A DNA stretch of 64,000 nt, from assembly GCF_050947335.1 (NCBI RefSeq), contig NW_027473317.1, positions 4,278,001 to 4,342,000 on the forward strand, written 5' to 3'. The translations under genes were made by a program, and so were the position numbers. Position 1 is the first letter of the stretch; every line of letters starts with the position of its first letter. The DNA is from Megachile rotundata. Lineage: Eukaryota; Arthropoda; Insecta; Hymenoptera; Megachilidae. The notes below the pieces were generated by a model. That model made no database searches, was not told where the DNA came from, and saw nothing but the letters and a program-made list of their open reading frames with translations. Below, piece by piece: positions 14,656 to 29,428 of this stretch.

Positions 14656-15189
14656 GCGATTGTATGATACTGATCGTATGATTGTGATTGTAAGATTGTG
14701 ATTGTGTGATTGCGATTGTATGATTGTGACTGTATGATTGTGATTGTATGATTGTCATTGTATGATTGTGATTGTATGATTATGATTGTATGATTGTGCT
14801 TGTATGATTGTGATTGTGTGATTGTGATTGTATGATTGTGATTGTATGATTGTGATTGTAAGATTGTGATTGTGTGATTGCGATTGTATGATTGTGACTG
14901 TATGACTGTGACTGCATGATTGTCATTGTATGATTGCGATTGTATGATTGTGATTGTATGGTTGTGATTGCATGATTGTGATTGTATGATTGTGATTGTA
15001 TGATTGTGATTGTATGATTGTGATTGTATGATTGTGATCGTATGATTGTGATCGTACGATTGTGATTGTATAATGGTGATTGTATGATTGTGATTGTATG
15101 ATTGTGATTGTATGATTGTGATTGTACGATTGTGATTGTATGATTGTTATTGCATGATTGTGACTGTATGATTGTGATTGTATGATTGT

Positions 15190-15198
15190 GATTTATGA
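15190..15198 (+). other. 1-bp deletion marker GATTTATGA, copy 1
   Basis: The consensus GATTGTATGA has lost a G to become GATTTATGA, shifting the 14-bp phase by one. Downstream variants are GATTCTG, GATAGTG, GTTTCTG, TGAATG and GTGTGATTATG. The identical context at 17,527, 22,818 and 27,451 indicates common descent. Confidence 0.9.
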
Positions 15199-17526
15199 TT
15201 GTGATTGTATGATTCTGATTGTATGATTGTGATTGTATGATAGTGATTGTATGATTGTTTCTGTATGAATGTGATTGTATGATTGCGATTGTGTGATTAT
15301 GATTGTATGATTGTGATTGTGTGATTGTGATTGTATGATTGTGATTGTATGACTGTGATTGTATGATTGTGATTGTATGATTGTGATTGTATGATTGTGA
15401 TTGTATGATAGTAATTGTATGATTGTGATTGTATGATTGTCATTGTATGATTGTGATTGTATGACTGTGATTGTATGATTGTGATTGTATGATTGTGATT
15501 GTATGATTGCGATTGTATGATTGTGATTGTATGATTGTGATCGTATGATTGTGATTGTATGATTGTGATTGTATGATTGTGATTGTATGATTGTGATTGT
15601 ATGATTGTGATTGTATGATTGTGATTGTATGATTGTGATTGTATGAATGCGATTGTATGATTGTGACTGTATGATTGTGATTGTATGATTGTCATTGTAT
15701 GATTGTGATTGTATGATTATGATTGTATGATTGTGATTGTATGATTGTGATTGGGTGATTGTGATTGTATGATACTGATCGTATGATTGTGATTGTAAGA
15801 TTGTGATTGTGTGATTGCGATTGTATGATTGTGACTGTATGATTGTGATTGTATGATTGTCATTGTATGATTGTGATTGTATGATTATGATTGTATGATT
15901 GTGCTTGTATGATTGTGATTGTGTGATTGTGATTGTATGATTGTGATTGTATGATTGTGATTGTAAGATTGTGATTGTGTGATTGCGATTGTATGATTGT
16001 GACTGTATGACTGTGACTGCATGATTGTCATTGTATGATTGCGATTGTATGATTGTGATTGTATGGTTGTGATTGCATGATTGTGATTGTATGATCGTGA
16101 TTGTATGATCGTGATTGTGAGATCGTGATTGTATGATTGTGATTGTATGATTGTGATTGTATGATTGTGATTGTATGATTGTGATTGTATGATAGTGATT
16201 GTATGATTGTGATTGTATGATTGTCATTGTATGATTGTGATTGTATGATTGTGATTATATGATTGTGATCGTATGATTGTGATCGTATGATTGTGATCGT
16301 ATGATTGTGATCGTATGATTGTGATCGTATGATTGTGATTGTATGATTGTGATTGTGTGATTGTGATTGTGAGATTGCGATTGTATGATCGTGATTCTAT
16401 GATCGTGATTGTGAGATTTTGATTGTGTGATTGTGATTGTATGATTGTGATTGTATGATTGTGATTGTATGATTGTGATTGAATGATTGTGATTGTATGA
16501 TTGCGATTGTATGATTGTGATTGTATGATAGTAATTGTATGATTGTGATTGTATGATTGTGATTATATGATTGTGATTGTATGACTGTGATTGTATGATT
16601 GTGATTGTATGATTGTGATTGTATGATTGTGATTGTATGATTGTGATTGTATGATTGTGATCGTATGATTGTCATTGTATGATTGTGATTGTATGACTGT
16701 GATTGTATGATTGTGATTGTATGATTGTGATTGTATGATTGCGATTGTATGATTGTGATTGTATGATTGTGATCGTATGATTGTGATTCTTTGATTGCGA
16801 TTGTATGATTGTGATTGTATGATTGTGATTGTATGATTGTGATTGTATGATTGTGATTGTATGATTGTGATTGTATGAATGCGATTGTATGATTGTGACT
16901 GTATGATTGTGATTGTATGATTGTCATTGTATGATTGTGATTGTATGATTATGATTGTATGATTGTGATTGTATGATTGTGATTGTGTGATTGTGATTGT
17001 ATGATACTGATCGTATGATTGTGATTGTAAGATTGTGATTGTGTGATTGCGATTGTATGATTGTGACTGTATGATTGTGATTGTATGATTGTCATTGTAT
17101 GATTGTGATTGTATGATTATGATTGTATGATTGTGCTTGTATGATTGTGATTGTGTGATTGTGATTGTATGATTGTGATTGTATGATTGTGATTGTAAGA
17201 TTGTGATTGTGTGATTGCGATTGTATGATTGTGACTCTATGACTGTGACTGCATGATTGTCATTGTATGATTGCGATTGTATGATTGTGATTGTATGGTT
17301 GTGATTGCATGACTGTGATTGTATGATTGTGATTGTATGATTGTGATTGTATGATTGTGATTGTATGATTGTGATCGTATGATTGTGATCGTACGATTGT
17401 GATTGTATAATGGTGATTGTATGATTGTGATTGTATGATTGTGATTGTATGATTGTGATTGTACGATTGTGATTGTATGATTGTTATTGCATGATTGTGA
17501 CTGTATGATTGTGATTGTATGATTGT

Positions 17527-17535
17527 GATTTATGA
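17527..17535 (+). other. 1-bp deletion marker GATTTATGA, copy 2
   Basis: Same deletion and same downstream variant order as at 15,190. The distance is 2,337, which is 167 units minus 1. Confidence 0.9.
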
Positions 17536-17668
17536 TTGTGATTGTATGATTCTGATTGTATGATTGTGATTGTATGATAGTGATTGTATGATTGTTTCTG
17601 TATGAATGTGATTGTATGATTGCGATTGTGTGATTATGATTGTATGATTGTGATTGTGTGATTGTGAT

Positions 17669-20600
17669 TGTGTGATTGTGATTGTGAGATTGTGATTGTA
17701 TGATTTTGATTGTATGACCGTGATTGTATGATCGTGATTGTGAGATCGTGATTGTATGATTGTGATTGTATGATTGTGATTGTATGATTGTGATTGTATG
17801 ATTGTGATTGTATGATTGTGATTGTATGATTGTGATTGTATGATTGTGATTGTATGATAGTGATTGTATGATTGTGATTGTATGATTGTCATTGTATGAT
17901 TGTCATTGTATGATTGTGATCGTATGATTGTGATCGTATGATTGTGATCGTATGATTGTGATTGTATGATTGTGATTGTATGATTGTGATTGTATGATTG
18001 TGATTGTATGATTGTGATTGTATGATTGTGATTGTATGATTGTGATTGTATGATTGTGATCGTATGATTATGATTGTATGATTGTGATTGTATGATTGTG
18101 ATTGTATGATTGTGATTGTATGATTGTGATTGTATGATTGTGATTGTATGATTGCGATTGTATGATTGTGATTGTATGATTGTGATTGTATGATTGTGAT
18201 TGTATGATTGTGATTGTATGATTGCGATTGTATGATTGTGATTGTATGATTGTGATTGTATGATTGTGATCGTATGATTGTGATCGTATGATTGTGATCG
18301 TATGATTGTGATTGTATGATTGTGATTGTAATATTGTGATTGTGTGATTGCGATTGTATGATTGTGACTGTATGACTGTGACTGTATGATTGTCATTGTA
18401 TGATTGCGATTTTATGATTGTGATTGTATGGTTGTGATTGTATGATTGTGATTGTATGATTGCGATTGTATGATTGCGATTGTATGATTGTGATTGTATG
18501 ATTGTGATCGTATGATTGTGATCGTATGATTGTGATCGTACGATTGTGATTGTATAATGGTGATTGTATGATTGTGATTGTATGATTGTGATTGTATGAT
18601 TGCGATTGTATGATTCTGATTGTATGATTGTGACTGTATGATTGTGATTGTATGATCGTGATTGTATGATCGTGATTGTATGATCGTGATTATGAGATTG
18701 TGATTGTATGATTGTGGTTGTATGATTGTGATCGTATGATTGTGATCGTATGATTGTGATCGTATGATTGTGATTGTATGATTGTGATTGTATGATTGTG
18801 ATTGTATGATTGTGATTGTATGATTGTGATTGTATGATTGTGATTGTATGATTGTGATTGTATGATTGTGATCGTATGATTATGATCGTGTGATTGCGAT
18901 TGTATGATTGTGATTGTATGATTGTGATTGTATGATTGTGATCGTATGATTGTGGTCGTATGATTGTGATTGTATAATGGTGATTGTATGATTGCGATTG
19001 TATGATTGTGATTGTATGATTGTGATTGTATGATTGTGATTGTATGGTTGTGATCGTATGATTGCGATTCTTTGATTGCGATTGTATGATTGTGATTGTA
19101 TGATTGTGATTGTATGATTGTGATTGTATGATCGTGATTGTATGATCGTGATTGTGAGATTGTGATTGTATGATTGTGATTGTATGATAGTGATTGTACG
19201 ATTGTGATTGTATGATTGTTATTGCATGATTGTGACTGTATGATTGTGATCGTATGATTGTGATCGTATGATTGTGATCGTATAATTGCGATTCTATGAT
19301 TGTGACTGTATGATTGTGATTGTATGATTGTCATTGTATGATTGTGATTGTATGATTGTGATTGTATGATTGTGACTGTATGATTGTGATTGTTTGATTG
19401 TGATTGTATGATTGTGATTGTGTGATTGTGATTGTATGATTCTGATCGTATGATTGTGATTGTAAGATTGTGATTGTGTGATTGCGATTGTATGATTGTG
19501 ACTGTATGATTGTGATTGTATGATTGTCATTGTATGATTGTGATTGTATGATTATGATTGTATGATTGTGATTCTTTGATTGTGATTGTATGATTATGAT
19601 TGTATGATTGTGATTGTATGATTGTGATTGTGTGATTGTGATTGTATGATTCTGATCGTATGATTGTGATTCTTTGATTGCGATTGTATGATTGTGATTG
19701 TATGATTGTGATTGTATGATTGTGATTGTATGACTGTGATTGTATGATTGGCATCGTATGATTGTGATTGTGTGATTGCGATTGTATGATTGCGATTGTA
19801 TGATTGTGATTGTATGATTGTCGTTGTATGATTGTGATTGTATGATTATGATTGTATGATTGTCATTGTATGATTGTGATTGTGTGATTGTGGTTGTATG
19901 ATTGTGATTGTATGATTGTGATTGTATGATTGTGATTGTATGATTATGATCGTATGATTGTGATTGTATGATTGTGATTGTATGATTGTGATTGTATGAT
20001 TGTGATTGCATGATTGTGATTGCATGATTGTGATTGTATGATTGTGATTGTATGATTGTGATTGTATGATTGTTTCTGTATGATTGTGATTGTATGATTG
20101 CGATTGTATGATTGCGATTGTATGATTCTGATTGTATGATTGCGATTGTATGATTCTGATTGTATGATTGTGATTGTATGATTGTGATTGTATGATTGTG
20201 ATTGTATGATTGTGATTGTATGATTGCGATTGTATGATTGTGATTGTATGATTGTGATCGTATGATTGTGATCGTATGATTGTGATTGTATGATTCTGAT
20301 TGTATGATTGTGATTGTGTGATTGTGATTGTATGATCGTGATTGTGAGATTGTGATTGTATGATTGTGGTTGTATGATTGTGATTGTATGATTGTGATTG
20401 CATGATTGTGATTGTATGATTGTGTTTGCATGATTGTGATTGTATGATTGTGATTGCGTGATTGTGATTGTATGATTGTGATTGTATGATTGTGATTGTA
20501 TGATTGTGATTGTATGATTGCGATTGTATGATTGTGATTGTATGATTGTGATTGTATGATTGTGATCGTATGATTGCGATTCTTTGATTGTTTCTGTATG

Positions 20601-21069
20601 ATTGTGATTGTATGATTGTGATTGTATGATTTTGATTGTATGATTGCGATTGTATGATTGTGATTGTGTGATTGTGATTGTGGGATTGTGATTGTATGAT
20701 TTTGATTGTATGATCGTGATTCTATGGTCGTGATTGTGAGATTTTGATTGTATGATTGTGATCGTATGGTTGTGATTGTATGATTGTGATTGTATGATTG
20801 TGATTGTATGATTGTGATTGTATGATTGTGATTGTATGATTGTTATTGTATGATAGTAATTGTATGATTGTGATTGTATGATTGTCATTGTATGATTGTG
20901 ATTGTATGACTGTGATTGTAAGATTGTGATTGTGTGATTGCGATTGTATGATTGTGACTGTATGATTGTGATCGTATGATTGTGATTGTATAATTGTGAT
21001 TGTATGATTGTGATTGTATGATTGTGATTGTATGATTGCGATTGTATGATTCTGATTGTATGATTGTGA
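17669..21069. repeat. Mixed tract; 19.05-20.9 kb is copied at 29.0-30.85 kb
   Basis: Only 14-bp units are present. The TAATATTG variant at 18,327 recurs at about 23,661, 28,294, 30,913 and 34,021. The stretch from about 19,050 to 20,890 (GGCATCG near 19,754, TCGTTG near 19,823, two GTTTCTG units, CTATG module near 20,725) matches about 29,000-30,850 at an offset of 9,966, falling to 9,938 at the right end (two units lost). Both values are congruent to -2 modulo 14, as expected with the deletion markers at 22,818 and 27,451 lying between. Confidence 0.78.
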
Positions 21070-22817
21070 TTGTATGATTGTGATTGTATGATCGTGATTG
21101 TATGATCGTGATTGTATGATCGTGATTGTGAGATTGTGATTGTATGATTGTGGTTGTATGATTGTGATTGTATGATTGTGATTGTATGATTGTGATCGTA
21201 TGATTGCGATTCTTTGATTGCGATTGTATGATTGTGATTGTATGATTGTGATTGTATGATTGTGATTGTATGATTGTGATTGTATGATTGTGATAGTATG
21301 ATTGTGATTGTATGATTTTGATTGTATGATCGTGATTGTATGATCGTGATTGTGAGATCGTGATTGTATGATTGTGATTGTATGATTGTGATTGTATGAT
21401 TGTGATTGTATGATTGTGATTGTATGATAGTGATTGTATGATTGTGATTGTATGATTGTCATTGTATGATTGTGATTGTATGATTGTGATTGTATGATTG
21501 TGATCGTATGATTGTGATCGTATGATTGTGATCGTATGATTGTGATCGTATGATTGTGATCGTATGATTGTGATTGTATGATTGTGATTGTGTGATTGTG
21601 ATTGTGAGATTGCGATTGTATGATCGTGATTCTATGATCGTGATTGTGAGATTTTGATTGTGTGATTGTGATTGTATGATTGTGATTGTATGATTGTGAT
21701 TGTATGATTGTGATTGTATGATTGCGATTGTATGATTGCGATTGTATGATTGTGATTGTATGATAGTAATTGTATGATTGTGATTGTATGATTGTCATTG
21801 TATGATTGTGATTGTATGACTGTGATTGTATGATTGCGATTGTATGATTGTGATTGTATGATTGTGATTGTATGATTGTGATTGTATGATTGTGATCGTA
21901 TGATTGTGATTCTTTGATTGCGATTGTATGATTGTGATTGTATGATTGTGATTGTATGATTGTGATTGTATGATTTTGATTGTGTGATTGTGATTGTATG
22001 ATTGTGATTGTATGATTGTGATTGTATGATTGTGATTGTATGATTGTGATTGTATGACTGTGATTGTATGATTGTGATTGTATGATTGTGATTGTATGAT
22101 TGTGATTGTATGATAGTAATTGTATGATTGTGATTGTATGATTGTCATTGTATGATTGTGATTGTATGACTGTGATTGTATGATTGTGATTGTATGATTG
22201 TGATTGTATGATTGCGATTGTATGATTGTGATTGTATGATTGTGATTCTTTGATTGCGATTGTATGATTGTGATTGTATGATTGTGATTGTATGATTGTG
22301 ATTGTATGATTGTGATTGTAAGATTGTGATTGTGTGATTGCGATTGTATGATTGTGACTGTATGATTGTGATTGTATGATTGTCATTGTATGATTGTGAT
22401 TGTATGATTATGATTGTATGATTGTGCTTGTATGATTGTGATTGTGTGATTGTGATTGTATGATTGTGATTGTATGATTGTGATTGTAAGATTGTGATTG
22501 TGTGATTGCGATTGTATGATTGTGACTGTATGACTGTGACTGCATGATTGTCATTGTATGATTGCGATTGTATGATTGTGAATGTATGGTTGTGATTGCA
22601 TGATTGTGATTGTATGATTGTGATTGTATGATTGTGATTGTATGATTGTGATTGTATGATTGTGATCGTATGATTGTGATCGTACGATTGTGATTGTATA
22701 ATGGTGATTGTATGATTGTGATTGTATGATTGTGATTGTATGATTGTGATTGTACGATTGTGATTGTATGATTGTTATTGCATGATTGTGACTGTATGAT
22801 TGTGATTGTATGATTGT

Positions 22818-22826
22818 GATTTATGA
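22818..22826 (+). other. 1-bp deletion marker GATTTATGA, copy 3
   Basis: Same deletion and context as copy 2, 5,291 bases downstream of it (378 units minus 1). Confidence 0.9.
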
Positions 22827-25800
22827 TTGTGATTGTATGATTCTGATTGTATGATTGTGATTGTATGATAGTGATTGTATGATTGTTTCTGTATGAATGT
22901 GATTGTATGATTGCGATTGTGTGATTATGATTGTATGATTGTGATTGTGTGATTGTGATTGTGTGATTGTGATTGTGAGATTGTGATTGTATGATTTTGA
23001 TTGTATGACCGTGATTGTATGATCGTGATTGTGAGATCGTGATTGTATGATTGTGATTGTATGATTGTGATTGTATGATTGTGATTGTATGATTGTGATT
23101 GTATGATTGTGATTGTATGATTGTGATTGTATGATTGTGATTGTATGATAGTGATTGTATGATTGTGATTGTATGATTGTCATTGTATGATTGTCATTGT
23201 ATGATTGTGATCGTATGATTGTGATCGTATGATTGTGATCGTATGATTGTGATCGTATGATTGTGATCGTATGATTGTGATCGTATGATTGTGACCGTAT
23301 GATTGTGATCGTATGATTGTGATCGTATGATTGTGATTGTATGATTGTGATCGTATGATTGTGATTCTTTGATTGCGATTGTATGATTGTGATTGTATGA
23401 TTCTGATTGTATGATTGTGATTGTATGATTGTGATTGTATGATTGTGATTGTATGATTGTGATCGTATGATTGTGATTGTATGATTGCGATTGTATGATT
23501 GTGATTGTATGATTGTGATTGTATGATTGTGATTGTATGATTGTGATTGTATGATTGCGATTGTATGATTGTGATTGTATGATTGTGATTGTATGATTGT
23601 GATCGTATGATTGTGATCGTATGATTGTGATCGTATGATTGTGATTGTATGATTGTGATTGTAATATTGTGATTGTGTGATTGCGATTGTATGATTGTGA
23701 CTGTATGACTGTGACTGTATGATTGTCATTGTATGATTGCGATTGTATGATTGTGATTGTATGGTTGTGATTGTATGATTGTGATTGTATGATTGCGATT
23801 GTATGATTGCGATTGTATGATTGTGATTGTATGATTGTGATCGTATGATTGTGATCGTATGATTGTGATCGTACGATTGTGATTGTATAATGGTGATTGT
23901 ATGATTGTGATTGTATGATTGTGATTGTATGATTGCGATTGTATGATTCTGATTGTATGATTGTGACTGTATGATTGTGATTGTATGATCGTGATTGTAT
24001 GATCGTGATTGTATGATCGTGATTGTGAGATTGTGATTGTATGATTGTGGTTGTATGATTGTGATCGTATGATTGTGATCGTATGATTGTGATCGTATGA
24101 TTGTGATTGTATGATTGTGATTGTATGATTGTGATTGTATGATTGTGATTGTATGATTGTGATTGTATGATTGTGATTGCATGATTGTGATTGTATGATT
24201 GTGATCGTATGATTATGATCGTATGATTGCGATTGTATGATTGTGATTGTATGATTGTGATTGTATGATTGTGATCGTATGATTGTGGTCGTATGATTGT
24301 GATTGTATAATGGTGATTGTATGATTGCGATTGTATGATTGTGATTGTATGATTGTGATTGTATGATTGTGATTGTATGGTTGTGATCGTATGATTGCGA
24401 TTCTTTGATTGCGATTGTATGATTGTGATTGTATGATTGTGATTGTATGATTGTGATTGTATGATCGTGATTGTATGATCGTGATTGTGAGATTGTGATT
24501 GTATGATTGTGATTGTATGATAGTGATTGTACGATTGTGATTGTATGATTGTTATTGCATGATTGTGACTGTATGATTGTGATCGTATGATTGTGATCGT
24601 ATAATTGCGATTCTATGATTGTGACTGTATGATTGTGATTGTATGATTGTCATTGTATGATTGTGATTGTATGATTGTGATTGTATGATTGTGACTGTAT
24701 GATTGTGATTGTTTGATTGTGATTGTATGATTGTGATTGTGTGATTGTGATTGTATGATTCTGATCGTATGATTGTGATTGTATGATTGTGATTCTTTGA
24801 TTGTGATTGTATGATTATGATTGTATGATTGTGATTGTATGATTGTGATTGTGTGATTGTGATTGTATGATTCTGATCGTATGATTGTGATTCTTTGATT
24901 GCGATTGTATGATTGTGATTGTATGATTGTGATTGTATGATTGTGATTGTATGACTGTGATTGTATGATTGGCATCGTATGATTGTGATTGTGTGATTGC
25001 GATTGTATGATTGCGATTGTATGATTGTGATTGTATGATTGTCGTTGTATGATTGTGATTGTATGATTATGATTGTATGATTGTCATTGTATGATTGTGA
25101 TTGTGTGATTGTGGTTGTATGATTGTGATTGTATGATTGTGATTGTATGATTGTGATTGTATGATTATGATCGTATGATTGTGATTGTATGATTGTGATT
25201 GTATGATTGTGATTGCATGATTGTGATTGCATGATTGTGATTGTATGATTGTGATTGTATGATTGTGATTGTATGATTGTTTCTGTATGATTGTGATTGT
25301 ATGATTGCGATTGTATGATTGCGATTGTATGATTCTGATTGTATGATTGCGATTGTATGATTCTGATTGTATGATTGTGATTGTATGATTGTGATTGTAT
25401 GATTGTGATTGTATGATTGTGATTGTATGATTGCGATTGTATGATTGTGATTGTATGATTGTGATCGTATGATTGTGATCGTATGATTGTGATTGTATGA
25501 TTCTGATTGTATGATTGTGATTGTGTGATTGTGATTGTATGATTGTGATTGTATGATCGTGATTGTATGATCGTGATTGTATGATCGTGATTGTGAGATT
25601 GTGATTGTATGATTGTGGTTGTATGATTGTGATTGTATGATTGTGATTGTATGATTGTGATCGTATGATTGCGATTCTTTGATTGCGATTGTATGATTGT
25701 GATTGTATGATTGTGATTGTATGATTGTGATTGTATGATTGTGATTGTATGATTGTGATAGTATGATTGTGATTGTATGATTTTGATTGTATGATCGTGA

Positions 25801-27450
25801 TTGTATGATCGTGATTGTGAGATCGTGATTGTATGATTGTGATTGTATGATTGTGATTGTATGATTGTGATTGTATGATTGTGATTGTATGATAGTGATT
25901 GTATGATTGTGATTGTATGATTGTCATTGTATGATTGTGATTGTATGATTGTGATTGTATGATTGTGATCGTATGATTGTGATCGTATGATTGTGATCGT
26001 ATGATTGTGATCGTATGATTGTGATCGTATGATTGTGATTGTATGATTGTGATTGTGTGATTGTGATTGTGAGATTGCGATTGTATGATCGTGATTCTAT
26101 GATCGTGATTGTGAGATTTTGATTGTGTGATTGTGATTGTATGATTGTGATTGTATGATTGTGATTGTATGATTGTGATTGTATGATTGCGATTGTATGA
26201 TTGCGATTGTATGATTGTGATTGTATGATAGTAATTGTATGATTGTGATTGTATGATTGTCATTGTATGATTGTGATTGTATGACTGTGATTGTATGATT
26301 GCGATTGTATGATTGTGATTGTATGATTGTGATTGTATGATTGTGATTGTATGATTGTGATCGTATGATTGTGATTCTTTGATTGCGATTGTATGATTGT
26401 GATTGTATGATTGTGATTGTATGATTGTGATTGTATGATTTTGATTGTGTGATTGTGATTGTATGATTGTGATTGTATGATTGTGATTGTATGATTGTGA
26501 TTGTATGATTGTGATTGTATGACTGTGATTGTATGATTGTGATTGTACGATTGTGATTGTATGATTGTGATTGTATGATAGTAATTGTATGATTGTGATT
26601 GTATGATTGTCATTGTATGATTGTGATTGTATGACTGTGATTGTATGATTGTGATTGTATGATTGTGATTGTATGATTGCGATTGTATGATTGTGATTGT
26701 ATGATTGTGATTCTTTGATTGCGATTGTATGATTGTGATTGTATGATTGTGATTGTATGATTGTGATTGTATGATTGTGATTGTATGATTGTGATTGTAT
26801 GAATGCGATTGTATGATTGTGACTGTATGATTGTGATTGTATGATTGTCATTGTATGATTGTGATTGTATGATTATGATTGTATGATTGTGATTGTATGA
26901 TTGTGATTGTGTGATTGTGATTGTATGATACTGATCGTATGATTGTGATTGTAAGATTGTGATTGTGTGATTGCGATTGTATGATTGTGAGTGTATGATT
27001 GTGATTGTATGATTGTCATTGTATGATTGTGATTGTATGATTATGATTGTATGATTGTGCTTGTATGATTGTGATTGTGTGATTGTGATTGTATGATTGT
27101 GATTGTATGATTGTGATTGTAAGATTGTGATTGTGTGATTGCGATTGTATGATTGTGACTGTATGACTGTGACTGCATGATTGTCATTGTATGATTGCGA
27201 TTGTATGATTGTGAATGTATGGTTGTGATTGCATGATTGTGATTGTATGATTGTGATTGTATGATTGTGATTGTATGATTGTGATTGTATGATTGTGATC
27301 GTATGATTGTGATCGTACGATTGTGATTGTATAATGGTGATTGTATGATTGTGATTGTATGATTGTGATTGTATGATTGTGATTGTACGATTGTGATTGT
27401 ATGATTGTTATTGCATGATTGTGACTGTATGATTGTGATTGTATGATTGT

Positions 27451-27459
27451 GATTTATGA
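27451..27459 (+). other. 1-bp deletion marker GATTTATGA, copy 4
   Basis: Same deletion and context as copy 3, 4,633 bases downstream of it (331 units minus 1). No further copy is seen until 46,098. Confidence 0.9.
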
Positions 27460-29428
27460 TTGTGATTGTATGATTCTGATTGTATGATTGTGATTGTATG
27501 ATAGTGATTGTATGATTGTTTCTGTATGAATGTGATTGTATGATTGCGATTGTGTGATTATGATTGTATGATTGTGATTGTGTGATTGTGATTGTGTGAT
27601 TGTGATTGTGAGATTGTGATTGTATGATTTTGATTGTATGACCGTGATTGTATGATCGTGATTGTGAGATCGTGATTGTATGATTGTGATTGTATGATTG
27701 TGATTGTATGATTGTGATTGTATGATTGTGATTGTATGATTGTGATTGTATGATTGTGATTGTATGATTGTGATTGTATGATAGTGATTGTATGATTGTG
27801 ATTGTATGATTGTCATTGTATGATTGTCATTGTATGATTGTGATCGTATGATTGTGATCGTATGATTGTGATCGTATGATTGTGATCGTATGATTGTGAT
27901 CGTATGATTGTGATCGTATGATTGTGACCGTATGATTGTGATCGTATGATTGTGATCGTATGATTGTGATTGTATGATTGTGATCGTATGATTGTGATTC
28001 TTTGATTGCGATTGTATGATTGTGATTGTATGATTCTGATTGTATGATTGTGATTGTATGATTGTGATTGTATGATTGTGATTGTATGATTGTGATCGTA
28101 TGATTGTGATTGTATGATTGCGATTGTATGATTGTGATTGTATGATTGTGATTGTATGATTGTGATTGTATGATTGTGATTGTATGATTGCGATTGTATG
28201 ATTGTGATTGTATGATTGTGATTGTATGATTGTGATCGTATGATTGTGATCGTATGATTGTGATCGTATGATTGTGATTGTATGATTGTGATTGTAATAT
28301 TGTGATTGTGTGATTGCGATTGTATGATTGTGACTGTATGACTGTGACTGTATGATTGTCATTGTATGATTGCGATTGTATGATTGTGATTGTATGGTTG
28401 TGATTGTATGATTGTGATTGTATGATTGCGATTGTATGATTGCGATTGTATGATTGTGATTGTATGATTGTGATCGTATGATTGTGATCGTATGATTGTG
28501 ATCGTACGATTGTGATTGTATAATGGTGATTGTATGATTGTGATTGTATGATTGTGATTGTATGATTGCGATTGTATGATTCTGATTGTATGATTGTGAC
28601 TGTATGATTGTGATTGTATGATCGTGATTGTATGATCGTGATTGTATGATCGTGATTGTGAGATTGTGATTGTATGATTGTGGTTGTATGATTGTGATCG
28701 TATGATTGTGATCGTATGATTGTGATCGTATGATTGTGATTGTATGATTGTGATTGTATGATTGTGATTGTATGATTGTGATTGTATGATTGTGATTGTA
28801 TGATTGTGATTGTATGATTGTGATTGTATGATTGTGATCGTATGATTATGATCGTATGATTGCGATTGTATGATTGTGATTGTATGATTGTGATTGTATG
28901 ATTGTGATCGTATGATTGTGGTCGTATGATTGTGATTGTATAATGGTGATTGTATGATTGCGATTGTATGATTGTGATTGTATGATTGTGATTGTATGAT
29001 TGTGATTGTATGATTGTGATTGTATGGTTGTGATCGTATGATTGCGATTCTTTGATTGCGATTGTATGATTGTGATTGTATGATTGTGATTGTATGATTG
29101 TGATTGTATGATCGTGATTGTATGATCGTGATTGTGAGATTGTGATTGTATGATTGTGATTGTATGATAGTGATTGTACGATTGTGATTGTATGATTGTT
29201 ATTGCATGATTGTGACTGTATGATTGTGATCGTATGATTGTGATCGTATAATTGCGATTCTATGATTGTGACTGTATGATTGTGATTGTATGATTGTCAT
29301 TGTATGATTGTGATTGTATGATTGTGATTGTATGATTGTGACTGTATGATTGTGATTGTTTGATTGTGATTGTATGATTGTGATTGTGTGATTGTGATTG
29401 TATGATTCTGATCGTATGATTGTGATTG

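Larger units (their letters stand above)
14656..17668. repeat. Triplicated 0.45-0.7-kb module with 1-bp deletion marker
   Basis: A module beginning GATACTGATCG and containing TAAGATTG, TTGTGCTTG, two GACTG units and GACTGCATG occurs at 14,666, 15,771 and 17,003. Offsets are 1,105 (79 units minus 1) and 1,232 (88 units). The first and third copies are longer (about 14,656-15,331 and 16,993-17,668, offset 2,337, which is 167 units minus 1) and include the GATTTATGA one-base deletion; the middle copy lacks it. Copies recur later near 22.3-22.95 kb and 26.95-27.6 kb. Confidence 0.8.
21070..29428. repeat. 4.5-4.65-kb direct duplication
   Basis: About 21,070-24,781 matches about 25,535-29,428. The offset is 4,465 at the left (319 units minus 1), steps to 4,633 (12 units) near 22.3/26.9 kb, and to 4,647 (1 unit) near 24.37/29.02 kb. 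A further 98-bp (7-unit) difference follows at 24,782/29,429, after which similarity resumes at offset 4,745 (24.8-25.3 against 29.5-30.1 kb). Each pair is separated by exactly one GATTTATGA deletion, matching the -1 residue. Small differences include TTGCATG at about 24,180 against TTGTATG in the partner. Confidence 0.82.
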
